64,000 bases of DNA from Archegozetes longisetosus (taxonomy: Eukaryota > Arthropoda > Arachnida > Sarcoptiformes > Trhypochthoniidae): positions 2,375,843 to 2,439,842 of the forward strand of contig JAEMBT020000003.1 in NCBI GenBank assembly GCA_018873245.2. Direction: 5' to 3'. Positions 22,256-35,500 of this stretch are shown piece by piece (position 1 is the stretch's first letter; each line of letters opens with the position of its first letter). The position numbers and the translations under genes are program-made. Under the pieces are notes generated by a model. The model searched no databases. It was not told the DNA's origin and saw nothing but the letters and a program-made list of their open reading frames with translations.

Positions 22256-23535
22256 GTACCCTCAACCTGAATTTTTAATAGTTTCTTGACTTTCTTGTGA
22301 GAATTTATAAGGTGGATCACAATTTCGAAAACCAGAATTGCATGCTTCTTCAGCTTCATTTCAGTTATCTGTCATCCAAAGGACACTTCTGTCCGATTTG
22401 TTCACAATCCACTTTCGATTAATAAAATAAGCTCTTGGATCTCTAGCTTCTCGAAAAGCTATGCATTTTATTCGATCAATAAATCTTTGATTATCGCTAT
22501 TATTGACAAGATTGGCCATAACTTGATAAAACGTTTTAAAGACTAATTAGTAATAAACGATTACAAATTTTTTGATTAATTTTGTGTTCTATTCAAATAG
22601 ATGTAATGCTTTTTTCATTTTTTGAAAAAATAGATTTTAATGTGCTTTTTGAAAAAATCTAAAACTCAAATATGAAATCAATTTTACTCTATCTCATAGT
22701 TTTCGTTGTTAAACCCTAACAAATAATTTTTTTTGGGTCCCAGCACATCGGAAGAACATAAATTACGCTTACCACCAATTATTTTCACAATTCTGTAAAT
22801 TTCTTAATCTTTAGTTGAAATTCAAAAAACTTATTTGTTTCAAAAATAGTTTGACATGCTATTTTTATTTTGAAGCAAATTTCTTATCAGAATTTGCAGT
22901 ATTTAATAAATCATTATTTATAAAATGATTAGTAAATAAACTCATACAACAGAAAACATCACATAAGGAACACAAATATACTTGACTTAAGAAAAAGTCT
23001 GAATATAGCGATAGTTAAATACAAGCTTAAATATAATTCAAATTACATGATTTCTAAAATTGTCTCTTATGTTTGAAATACTGTTTACTATCTCGGAGTT
23101 TATTGCTTGAATTTCTCAGAAGTGTTTACTTTAAGGAACGTTTTGATTAATATTTTAGTTTGTCTCAAAATAGTTCAAATCTACTAAATTTATCAAGTTA
23201 AACTTATCGAATTTAGTTTAAGTCTGTGCTCCTGTGAGTTGAACAAAATTCTGTAAATACAGAATGATTGCATACAGGTGGCAAGTATAACATTAAGCTT
23301 CTTTGAAAAGCTTTAATAACCAAGGCCAGCAATATTTTCAATAATTAAATTTATTATCGCCAACTCATACAATAAAACTCATATTCTGTTATAAAAGTAA
23401 CTAAAATGCTTAAAATAACAGAAAAATACAAGCAATTCGATAGTAGTACTAGTTAAACTACGAGGTGGCTAATATTAAATGAGATAATTTTCAAAAACTT
23501 ATCAAATAATTTGACTTAAGTTTTGTCAAGTAAAA
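22256..23535. other. Intergenic upstream of the GT92 gene
   Basis: A minus-strand stretch at 22518-22280 reads protein-like (RDPRAYFINRKWIVNKSDRS) but contains a stop and frame changes, and I recognise no family. The remainder is AT-rich with no feature. Confidence 0.35.
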
Positions 23536-26500
23536 ATGAAGGTTCTATTGATAGTCTTACTAATTTTATGCGTTTTAATCCGATTTGGTCCAAGATGGAG
23601 TGAATTTTATGAAATATCTAATTTTAAAGTGAAAAAATATTATTCGAATATATACCAGCATATATTTAATGATGAGAAGAAGATCGAAATATTATTTTCT
23701 CCAAATGATACGATTAAAAGTGAAAGAGAGATATTTATAGAGTCTGAAAAAGAATCTAACCTTCCATTAATATATTGGTCGGAATGGAAGAATTACGAGA
23801 AAAACAAGAATCAATTAAGTGGGAATATTACGTATTGTGATAGTGTTCTTCCTTCACCAGAATCAATCAAATTCAATAATATCTATTGGCAGGAGATGTT
23901 TATTAATGAAAGTTTCAAGCTATTTCTTTTTAATGCTTATTACGATAACAGAGAACAGATAAAGAGAGTCAGAGTTATAAGTGTTACCGAAAATCAAAGA
24001 GCCACCGACAATCTGAATCTTTGGTAAAAATATTTTTTGATTATTTATAGAAATCTATAGATTATTCTAACTTGAATAGTTTTAAAATTGGGGAGGGGAA
24101 GTCACTTGAGAGTAGTGGTCAGAGATTCGAACCTTGAGGTGGAGGTCCGAAGCTCGACTCTCATAGTCGCTGCACCTTGACGGCGATGTGCTGGCCACAT
24201 GTCCCCGATTATAACCACTTCTGTCCAAACTATGCTCCATACGACCGCCTCAGCGAGGCGAAAATCGTTTGGTGCCTGAGAACGGTCAACCGCTGAAGAA
24301 GTGGAAACTCCTGATAAACTAAAACTAACTAGTTTCAAAATTGTTATGAAACACTAATTATTTCGAAGTAGTCAAAAGTATTTTTATATTATTTTAATAT
24401 AAAGGGTCGCCATAGAGTTTTAAAGTTTTAAACGAGTGATCAAAATTTCGGAAACTGAGACTATTTCATTTATTATTTTGATTAAAACTTATAGCTATAA
24501 CATTATGTTTAACCTTTTTGAATTGAAATGTTGAAAGATCAAAAATGATTAAAGCCTTTTTCAACTTTTAGTTCTAGTAAATATAAATGTATGGATGAAC
24601 GTGTTCTAATTAGAAAATTTTTTCAACCTTTTCTTACTTTCACTTCATTTTATTTAGTAGATTTCGTAAACTTAGCTACTTTTCGCAATGCTCTACTTAT
24701 GACACATAATTTCATTATCAGCCTTCCAATGAAAAAATGTATTTTAATATGCACTTTAAATTATATAACTAATTGAGTTTAAAACATATTCATACTAAAG
24801 TTAAAACGAAAAATAGTCTGAATCAGAACCGTTGGTAGATAACATTCTTATTAAAAAGATACTTCTTTCACAAATACTAAGGTACTCCTCCGGAGATCCA
24901 TGAATTTTGCAACCCATTGCAACAAATCAATTATAAACAAAGTTCGGCAAAATAGTTGAAAAAATAGTTAAACAAATTAATTTTGAAACAAGCCCTAATA
25001 TTGAACCTTGAATTTTACTATCAAATATTGACTTTTAATATATGGTTCATATTTCAATTAGATAATTATATGTATTGAAATATAAATCATGTACTAGAAG
25101 ATTTTTAAAAACAATGAATCATTGACTCTGACAATACTCTAATTATTGGATTAAGTTTTCATAATAAAATTCAAATCCTAATATTAGAGTTTATTTCACA
25201 ATTATATTAATAAACTATTTTTCAAATATTTTTCAACTATTTTGCCGAACTCTGATTATAAAACATCACTTTAAAATTCATTCATTAGGCTATTTATCCA
25301 TATAAAACAAAACTTTTTGAGAGTTTATTCGAATGCACCGTAATACATGTCAAGTAGTCTTAGCAGTCCTATATCGGATATACATTGAAAAAATTATTTA
25401 ATTTTTTCGGAAAGTTTTCAAAGTTCTCTAAAGCATTTTGTTTATTTGGAATCCGAATTCTCCGCTTATATCTATGAAGTGTATCGCGTCAAAATAACGC
25501 GGCAAAAATAACGCAGTCAGAATAATGCAGATACAAAAATAATGCCAGCATAGATAACTCCGTAATATTAACGCCAACATAAATAGTTCAATAAAATAAT
25601 ATTGAAATGTAATTTATAAATGAGTTTGAACTTTTAATTTATTGAATGCAATAATATCACACACATTAATTTTTTAACTTAGATATATCGTAAGTTGCAT
25701 ATTAAGCCGTTTCCTTATTAGGCTATTTCTGTAATAAGCCGTGAATACTGCACATGCGTCTAAAATCGATTCCCCTATTAGACCGTTCTATTATAAGTAA
25801 GAAAATAGTTTAATGGAAAAACGGCTTAATATGGGAAGGCAATTTGACGCAAGCGCAGAAGTCACGGCTTAATACAGAAACAGTCTAATAAGGAAACGGC
25901 TCAATACGCAATTTACGATATAAAAATAATGAGTATTATTAATACAACTTAAATTTGTAGGCTAAAAGTATATGAAATTTCATGCGTAATATAGATTAAT
26001 ACTAATATTATAAGTAATAAATCTCATTTTAAACGTTTTAAAAATACTATAAAAGTTTATTATTGCTGTTATTTTTGTTAGCGTTATTATTATGGCGTTA
26101 TTATTGTCGCGTTATTTTGAAGCTAAACCTTTATGAAGAGGATTCATATATGTGCGCTTGAACCTATTTATCACCTTCAAACTAACGAAATGTATTTAGA
26201 AGATAAAATATCAATAATTGCCCAAAATTATCTGATATAACTAAATCACAAGTGTTATGATCAGAATTCGGCAAAATAGTTGAAAAAAATAGTTGATTGG
26301 CATAATTATGAAACAAACCTTAATAATAAACCTTGAATTTATTTTATAGAAACTCGATCTAATGGTTAGAGTATTGCAAAGTCAGTGATTCATTGTTTCA
26401 AAACATCTTCTAGTGCATCATCTATGTTTCAATATATATATTAATCTTATTGAAATACGAACTAGAGCTCAAACATGTAAACCCTAAACCCGTTGAAGAC

Positions 26501-29500
26501 CCGTAAAAGCCCAAATCCGTACAGTTGAATTTTAAGAATTTTCCTCTATAAACCCTTAAATTAGGGAGTTGTAGATTTCTCTTAGAAATTAAAACGTTCA
26601 ATTCATGTGTAGGGATTTTTGAAGAAAAATTTTTAGAATCCAACTGTACGGGTTTGGATTTTTAACGAATCTCCAATGGGTTTAGAATTTACATGTTCGA
26701 GCTCTAAAAACCCATTTTCCCATAGACTTCCATTATAAAAATTGCCTTCAAAAGCATACTTCCGGCCATTTTTTTCAAAAATTTTTTCACCTAAATTCAT
26801 TATATCCTTTCCTCTTTTAAATCATATAAGTCATGTGACTAAACTCCTTTGGACCATTTTCATCAGAAACTTACTAATGTCCTTTTCTGAGTACAGTCAA
26901 TCCTCTTTATAATGAAGTGGGATATAGTGATCAACTGACTAAAAAACTTATACTAACATGAATTCATGATGATTCTATTAATATTTAATTTTGATAACTC
27001 GGATGCAACAATGAATAAACCATTAAATTCATTATTATTGTTTGAAAGTTTAGCCTCTGAATCAACAGTTGTAGGAACAGTATTGCAACTCGCTGTAAAA
27101 GAATTGAAACGAACAAATATTTAGTACTTTGATGATGTTTGCTATGATGAGAGCTCACTATTCTGTTAATCCTTCGGTCTATGAAAAATTTTTACATTTT
27201 TCTATACGATGCGGCTTCTCACAACAAGATTTATCTCGCATCTTTCTTGGAAGTATATCAATTTTTTAATTCCAATTTTATTAACTTTCGAATTTTAAGT
27301 TTCTCCTGAAGACTTAGAATTTTAAACTTATATTAAAAGATCCGCTCTTTATATTATATGTATGTCCTCTCAGGAATAAATTTATATCGTTTACTTTCAA
27401 GAGAAAATTTGGTTCGACTATGCCGTTAAGGCTCTAAATAGGTTCACATATTTTCATATATTAATTAATTAATAGAATACAAGTACAGTTTTGAGACACT
27501 ATATGCAACTTTTCATAAAATCCTTAGCCAAATAATACAGGGTTATCAACAATTGACTATACCATTTGAATTTTCTTTCATTTCGAAATTAACTAATCTA
27601 AAACTATACGGTCAACATATTTATAACTATCAACTCCCCAAGTTTTTACAAGCAATATCTTACGGTGATTGCATCATTATAATAATGTCTAGAGAGTTAT
27701 TACAAATTATAAAGAAAGATAATGGTATAGCTAATTATTGATAACTCTGTAAAAAGCTCTACTCTATAACATTTGAAAACATGTACGATGGTAAAAGATC
27801 TATGAGGAATAAGGGGCTTGTTCTCTTTTAAACAACAAATTCCATAAAATTTTCCAAAACTATTAGTTTAATATCAAATAGATTGCAGGGTTATCAACAA
27901 TTAGCTATACCATTATCTTTCTTTATAATTTGTAATAACTCTCTAGACATTGTTATAATGATGCAATCACCGTAAGATATTGTTTGTAAAAACTTGGGGA
28001 GTTAATAGTTATAAATATGTTGACCGTATAGCTTTAGATTAGTTAGTTTCGAAATGAAAGAAAATTCAAATGGTATAGTCAATTGTTGATAACCCTGTAT
28101 ATACTTTACTGGCCAATACATATCAATCCTTAAACTTATGAAGGAATTTTATTTACAATAAAACTATTTTTTATAAATGAAAAAAATGACTAACGCTCAA
28201 CCAAAGAGCTTGAACTTGTATGAATAAAAACTTTCAATGGCTGATCGCTATAAAGAAACATTGGGTGAAGACGGTTGTACGATCGCTTTTTGATTTATAT
28301 TCACATAGATTAGTTCTTGTGCAATATCTACTGAATCAAGAAAAGCTATATTATTCATAGAAATTAATTATAAGTAGTATTAAAGGTCGCATATGCTGCC
28401 TCAAAAACAAACCCCAAGACTGTATAAAATAATTTTTCATCTCAAAGTTAGGTTCTCTATCAAAATAAGCTTAATAGTATGTTTACCTACCTTCCACTAA
28501 AATAGTCAAAGTAAAAATACATTAGGTATGCTTATTGTATAATTAGGCTTGACTTATCATTAGATGAATAGATTTAAAGTCAAATTTTATAGGAGAATTT
28601 CACTCTACCCGTTACTCATAATTCTTTTCGATGCTTTACATAAAGCCAAGTATTTCAAAAACCACTTTTTGCTGACAAAAACACCCTTCATATTCATATT
28701 CAGTTTATATCATCATATAAGAATTTTGTGAAATATGTCTGAAATTTCTAGCCGAGTAGAGTCTAGTTCGGTGATCGCCAGCCTGTGGACCGGATCCTAC
28801 CCGTTGATAGATTTTTTCCGGCTGTTGAAAAACTGAGTAGCTTTAATACTTTTGACCCTCTAATTGAGAATTCGTATTACACTTTCTAGAAAACTTAAAA
28901 AAGCTTCATAATGAAATTTAAAAAGTCAAGTTGATGTGAAATTATAGTCATGTGATTTCGAGAGAAACTAATAATATACACCCTTGGATACAACCATCCT
29001 TAGTCGATTAAAGTCGAATAACTTTTTACTAGATGACTCGATTTTCAAACTGACTTCAGTAAATTGTAGCCAGATAATACCCATTTATAAAAATACAACT
29101 TATTTGAAAAATCATGATAGCGAAACAAATTAGCATCAAAATTAACCTTTGATTTTCATGATAACTATTGAATTCGTAATTTATTTTTTGTTAAAACGAA
29201 CTTGAAAAAATTGATTTCAAATCAGGTTCAATAAAAATTAAATTGAACATACAAATAATGTTTGAAATTTTAGTTATTTAAATATATACAAGAAAAGACC
29301 GAAAAGTGAAGCTAATAGAAAAGCCAAGATTTAATTTCTACACTTATTCTTATTTTTAAGTTTACACTTTCATAGCCCTTTTCACATTTATCCTGATAAT
29401 TTTTCAAAAATATTCTATATTTTCAAAAATGGCCATAGTCTGGCTACAATTAACTGAAATCAGTTTGAAAATCGAACTATCCAGTCAAAAGTTATCCGAC

Positions 29501-32500
29501 TTTAACCAACTAAAGATCCAAGTGTCCAAGGTATACTATTAATCTCTCAAAACTGTAGTCCGGATATATACGAACAATACCTAAAACGATGATTACAAGA
29601 ATCCTACGAATTATAAAATACAAAAGGTATTGAATTTGGTAAAGTATTTTACCCCTAAAATATTTTGACTTTTCTCAAAAGTTGCAGTAATGAAAAATTT
29701 GGAAATAAAAATGAACAATAATTGACTCTTACTTCAAATCTTTTTAACAATTTTTTATGGATATTGAAACTCTTTAAACTTTTTGTCATTTTTCATTTAA
29801 ATGATAAATATAAACAATGTTTAGATCAAAATTGCATGTATTTATCGGTTTAGTGGTAAATTGTTAAATTTAAACAAGATTTTCAATTTTATAAAATTGT
29901 GTATTACACCTCAGTCCACAAAATTTGGAAAAGTTGAATTTAAAAAAAGTAATATTGGGTTCCACGTCTTTGCTCCCAAAACATTCACTTCCAACGTCTT
30001 TACTTCCAGCACATTACTTCCAATACCTCTACGTCCAACGACCTTAAATATAGTTAGTTTCAAAATATTCAATGAAAACTTTAAAATAAATTCAAACTGA
30101 AATCAACTAAACGGAACAGGTTTGATGTAAAAATGACTGTATTATTGAATTTTACTTGATTGAGATGGACACTAATGAATAACATTGAATCCTTACGAGA
30201 TGTATAATTCATTAAATTGCACTAAATCGTACTAAATTTTATTAAATTGAAATGATTTATTGTGTACTCTATTAAATTCTGTACTCTATTAAATTCTGTC
30301 CGGTTTGCACATAATGCAGAATATCTCATTGAAGTTTTCATTGAGTATTTTGGAACTAACTGTATTTAAAGTCGTTGGACGTAGAGGTATTGGAAGCAAA
30401 GACGTGAAACCCTTATATAATTGATTGATAAGTGCTTAGTATTCTGCTTAGTCCTAAAATTTGAGTTCGCGCAAGATCAAATGGTAATGCAATTTGATAA
30501 TCGGAATCGTCTCCTAGTTTTGTATGAATGTGGCATCAAATCAGTTAAAAAACTTGACCAATTAACTGAGATGTCTTTAAGCACAATTTATGATCATCTG
30601 AAGCGGTTTCAGTCAGTATCAGGCAGATTATCAAAGGTTTAAAAATTGAAAAAAGGGATCGAACGATCGGCGATATATGGGATAAGTTGTGTACACGATA
30701 TGGAGACATTTTTCGCGTTTATGACGAGCCGACTTCGACTCCGTATTTAAGATCGAAGAGAGCGAATTAAATATTAAAGTTGCTTATGAAAAATTATTTA
30801 GAGTACTATTTACAGCTCAAGTTTGTGATAGTTGAATTTGAATAACTTTAGATAAAATTATGAATAATTATTATTTCCGACTTTTTTGGACTGAACTGTA
30901 TAACTTATGAGACACTAGGTTCTAAAAAGTACATAATTTCGATATTTTCATAAAGTCTTTAGTTCAAGTGAGCTAATAATTAATATTGTTAAATCAAAAA
31001 GCAATATCAAGCATAGTAATTTTCATATAAAGTGCTTATTTCAATAAACACTTCAAATAAAAAAATTGCTTTTGTTCCAAATTTACTTGTATCCTAACTG
31101 ACTTTTGTATGAAGAGTAAAATTTTCTGGCCCTTTGTTACTAAAAGGTTGGCGATCATTGGTCTAGTTGAACCAGAATAGTGTTTACCAATCTGACGTTA
31201 ACCTCATCATAATACAGTAGACACACGATATTTAGAAACTGCTTATTTTGAAATACCATCTATTTTCAACCTCTAAAAATGTCCCGTAATTTTTCTATAA
31301 GGAATAACGTTAATAATGGCGCTTATTTTGAAATACTCAGTATCTAACCTGAACTAATCTGAACATCAGTCTATACTGTTGTGTACCTCTTTATTTTGAA
31401 ATATCTGTCAGATAGTTTCAAGATATAACAGATAAAATTTTCACAAAAAATTATTACTATTAATACTACTGAGCAGTTCAGCTTCTGGAGATTCGTGAAC
31501 AAGCTTCAAACCTGAACCCCAATCTAAATAAAGTCTTAGTGTTAATCATTCAAATATTGCATCTTAAGCGAACCTTTATTTCGGCCTTTTTCGATGTACC
31601 AGCTATTTTGAAAACTCGCTATATTGAACAAAATCATTTGGTAGAAGAGTGTTCAAAATAACGGGGTTCTACTGTATTCTTTATAGTGAGAATAAAGCTA
31701 ATGTAATGCTCCCTATACAAATAGGTGTTTGCTGTGGTTCGATAATCAGAAAAAATCAGTTTTATCAAATGTTTCGAAAATATATTCACTTTGGCCAACA
31801 AAATGGGAATGGGGACGAGCTAATGGTGTTTATGGTCCACAATTGATTACGTGTGATATACCGAATGAGCTTAATGAACTAGTTCCGAAAGCGATCACGC
31901 TCATAAAAAAAGATAGATGTGAAAAAAACTTAGACCATGGTTTACGAGTCATTTATAACAAGCCTGAAGTAAAAAAGCAGTTCGGAGTTTGTGTTCAGGC
32001 TCTCCGTTTTGCGACTCATGATTACAGTGTAAGGCTAATAGAGTGGTTGGAAATTCTGAAAATTCTTGGAGCAGATAAAGTATATTTCTATAAATTTTCT
32101 GCACACGCGAATATGGAAAGAGTTCTAGATTACTATTCAAAAAAGGTAGAATTTACATTTCACAAAACCTTAATTAATTATTTAAACCTAAGGGATTCGT
32201 TGACTGGAGGACATTAACATTGCCATACAAACAGCCGAATATAAGACATTTGTTTCAATGGTATTTTGAGAAAATTGGCGGGAAGTTTTGGCCCCAAGAA
32301 TTGCTAGAATTAAATGATTGTCTGTACAAAAATTTGTATAGATATGAATATTTAGCAATTTTCGATATTGATCAAATTATTGTACCAAAATATTCACGAA
32401 CCTGGCCAGAGTTGATGAAACAAATTCAGTCGGTAATAAAATAAAAATTAACTTTTTAAACTAATATATACCAAGTTATATACCGACTAATCATTTTTAT

Positions 32501-35500
32501 TGAGTGTATTAGATATTAGATGTTAGATATTAGGTATTAAATGTATTAGATATTAGATATTGAAAAAGAAATTTGGCCCATATGTGTCCTACTGGCCTTC
32601 GCGACTTGAAGTCATTCTCAGATATCACATTACATAAGCTAGCCAAAGGTATATTAGATGCGGTACCACCCTTTCCGGTTTCTCCGGGACAGTACTGGAA
32701 GTATCTATAATGTTATATTGAAGCACTCAGGGGTTAAGCAGTATTTGCCACTTGTATCTGTAACAATATTTAACAATTTTTGACCAAGTTGAAAGATAAA
32801 ATAATGTATATAGCATATCGTTCGAATGGTATAGACGAGGCGGATGCAATTGAACACAGTTATTAACATCATGTTAGAGCATAAAAAAGATATTTATGAA
32901 AACATAATTTGAATATATATTAGAAATATTTTAGAGCATTTCCTAAATAATCATAATAGAAATTAAAATACAGTTCAAAAATAATATGTATACTATTTAC
33001 ATATTTGCAAATCGTGGGATACTTTTCTCCTTCCAACTCCTCGCATACATCTACTAGGAATGCAGCGGAAATTACGATTTAGGTTAGGTAGCGACTATAT
33101 CCGAGATGCCATAAAACTATCGCAATGTGTACACAACATCCAATAGTTCTGAGGCCGTTAGACTAAGAGCAGCGATAATCCGATATAGAATCAACACCGT
33201 TTCTTAACAGATTTATAATATAGCGTTGAGCCTTGGTGTCGAGACCGTATCCACCCTCGAATCACCATTGAGTCCCCAGTCGATATACCATGGGATTGTA
33301 GTGGTAGAGGCCTTATGTGTTTGGACACTTAGACCTCATACATCCCATTGGCCTTAATATGCTCAGCTTAATAAGACCGGGCTTGTCTCAACTGATATGA
33401 ACAGTATGTTTTAATAAATTACGCTAAGTTCCATAAATAACTTAGAAAAACAGTGCTTGTTTTAGATTTTTTCGATTTAACTCCACACAATATTAACGAA
33501 TTGCAATCATTTTTATATTATTATGCTGAGCTAGATATATTCTTTCGATTGATATGCTATCTGCCTGAATCGAGCTTGAAACTTATTCAAAAATAGGAAA
33601 AACTTTTAAAGAAATAATTACCATGCATGGCTTAACCCCTGTGTGCTTAAATATAATTTTAGCACTTTTGGATATATCTCAGTATATACTTTAAGAATAT
33701 GTATCAGAATCGCAAGGGCCAGCGGGGCAAATTTACATAATGGCTGAACATCATTCTATGATGACTAAGCCCTAATTATAACTTAGCTATTGAGAATTTG
33801 GGCGATCCTATCATATACTAGGAATGATAGCCAGTTTTAACATAATGCCGTTCGAAATTTTCGATTTTGATTACATATTGATTATAACTTATAAGTCTCA
33901 TTTGTTAGTGTGGAAACGTAAAACAGAGAAAATAGTGGTTAAAAGTTGTAAAAAAGAATTTGTATAATTCGTATCTTGCTAGGATTAACATAAATTTTCA
34001 TTGCTTGTGTTAAGTTATATCTGATCAGAATATTGAAGAGATTTTCTTAAACTGAATTCATGATGAATTTCAGAAATGAAACTCATTTCAATTTACACCT
34101 ATATAGTGAAACCCGTTTAATATCAATCTGTCAGTGCAGCAAAAACAGTAGACAACAACCGACAATGACAATAAGTGTTTATTGTTAGTAAGTTGACAAT
34201 AAGTAAATATCTTGTATATTTCAATTTTATTGCAGTAAGAATAGAGTACGTATCAAGACTATCATAGAATGTATGCATATCGAATATCTATTTTAAAGTA
34301 ATCAGTAATAAGAGATTGTTTAAGAAGAAACCTATTTTTAAACCAAGTTTTCTAACTTTATTAGAGAATCATAGGGCGATGTGTAGGGTGACCACCTCTG
34401 TCTTGTCTCGTGACGAGACAAAAATATCAAAGGGAAGACCCTCACGTTTTTAAAGAGAAAAATGGCGCTTTTATTAGTCGTTACAAATATTTAGGTGTCA
34501 AACAATATATTCTAATATTAAAAAATCGAAAATTTTTAGTCATGGTTTATTTCTAAGGCAATTTTTTGTTAGAAATGGCATCTTTCAAGAGTTATCCAAA
34601 AGTTAGAAATACTGATTTATGTCAGATATAAGTCAAGGCAGAAAAGATTAATTCAATAACTTTTAGTTTTAAACCACAGTTGTTGAAAACATTAAACTGG
34701 GTTTCTTAATCACTTATCATTGGTAAAATAAATTCAAGGGTTGAATTTCTAAGAACTATTTTTCTAAACATATTTTTCAAAATGAAAGTTGAAAAAATGG
34801 GACAACTAATTGTTCCGTCGAGAGTTATTGGTTTGACGGAAATTTTCTTTTATCTTTAAAAAGAAAGGACTGTCCCGTCAAAAACAGGACGGGTAGTCAC
34901 CCTAGCGATGTGTCAACTTCAGAAAGTGATGCTATGTATGATCTCAATTTGAATATCTCATTAATACTAACACGTGTTCGCTTAACGAGGTCCATTTTTA
35001 TGAAATTAATATTTAGAATAATCGATATATCAATTTCATACTACATTTAAAATTATATTTTCTACAACTTTACAGTTCGTAAAAAGTTAATATTAAGTGA
35101 GTACTATATATATCGGCGCAGAGAATAGTGTTGACAATAAATGTACCGTTCTATTATGTGGTTCAACCAAGAATGACTTTAGCGAAAAACTAAGAGTTTA
35201 CAATTACCGAGTTGATATTAAACGGGCCTGACTGTAATGCCTGACGTTTTACACTATCTCATTAAATTTTCATTAGTCTTTTTTTCAATTACTAGTACTA
35301 TGATTTCAATAATGATGTCAAAGTTTGGTATATATGGAATACAATATAATCAAATAAACAAATAATTAAAAATTAAAAGATTTTTGTTCAGATAGAACTC
35401 TTAGAATTATGTAAATATAGGAATACTTTAAATTTCAAATTGTAATGAATCTCAGCTAAACCAACAGATTTTTATGTTGCAAAGCTTTCCATATATTAAT

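Noticed and set aside
24105..24180. A functional tRNA gene on the minus strand
   Set aside because: The B box is good but acceptor and anticodon stems do not form.
24102..24338. A 78-codon minus-strand frame in GT92 intron 1
   Set aside because: It coincides with the SINE-like island with pol III promoter motifs; no protein motif.
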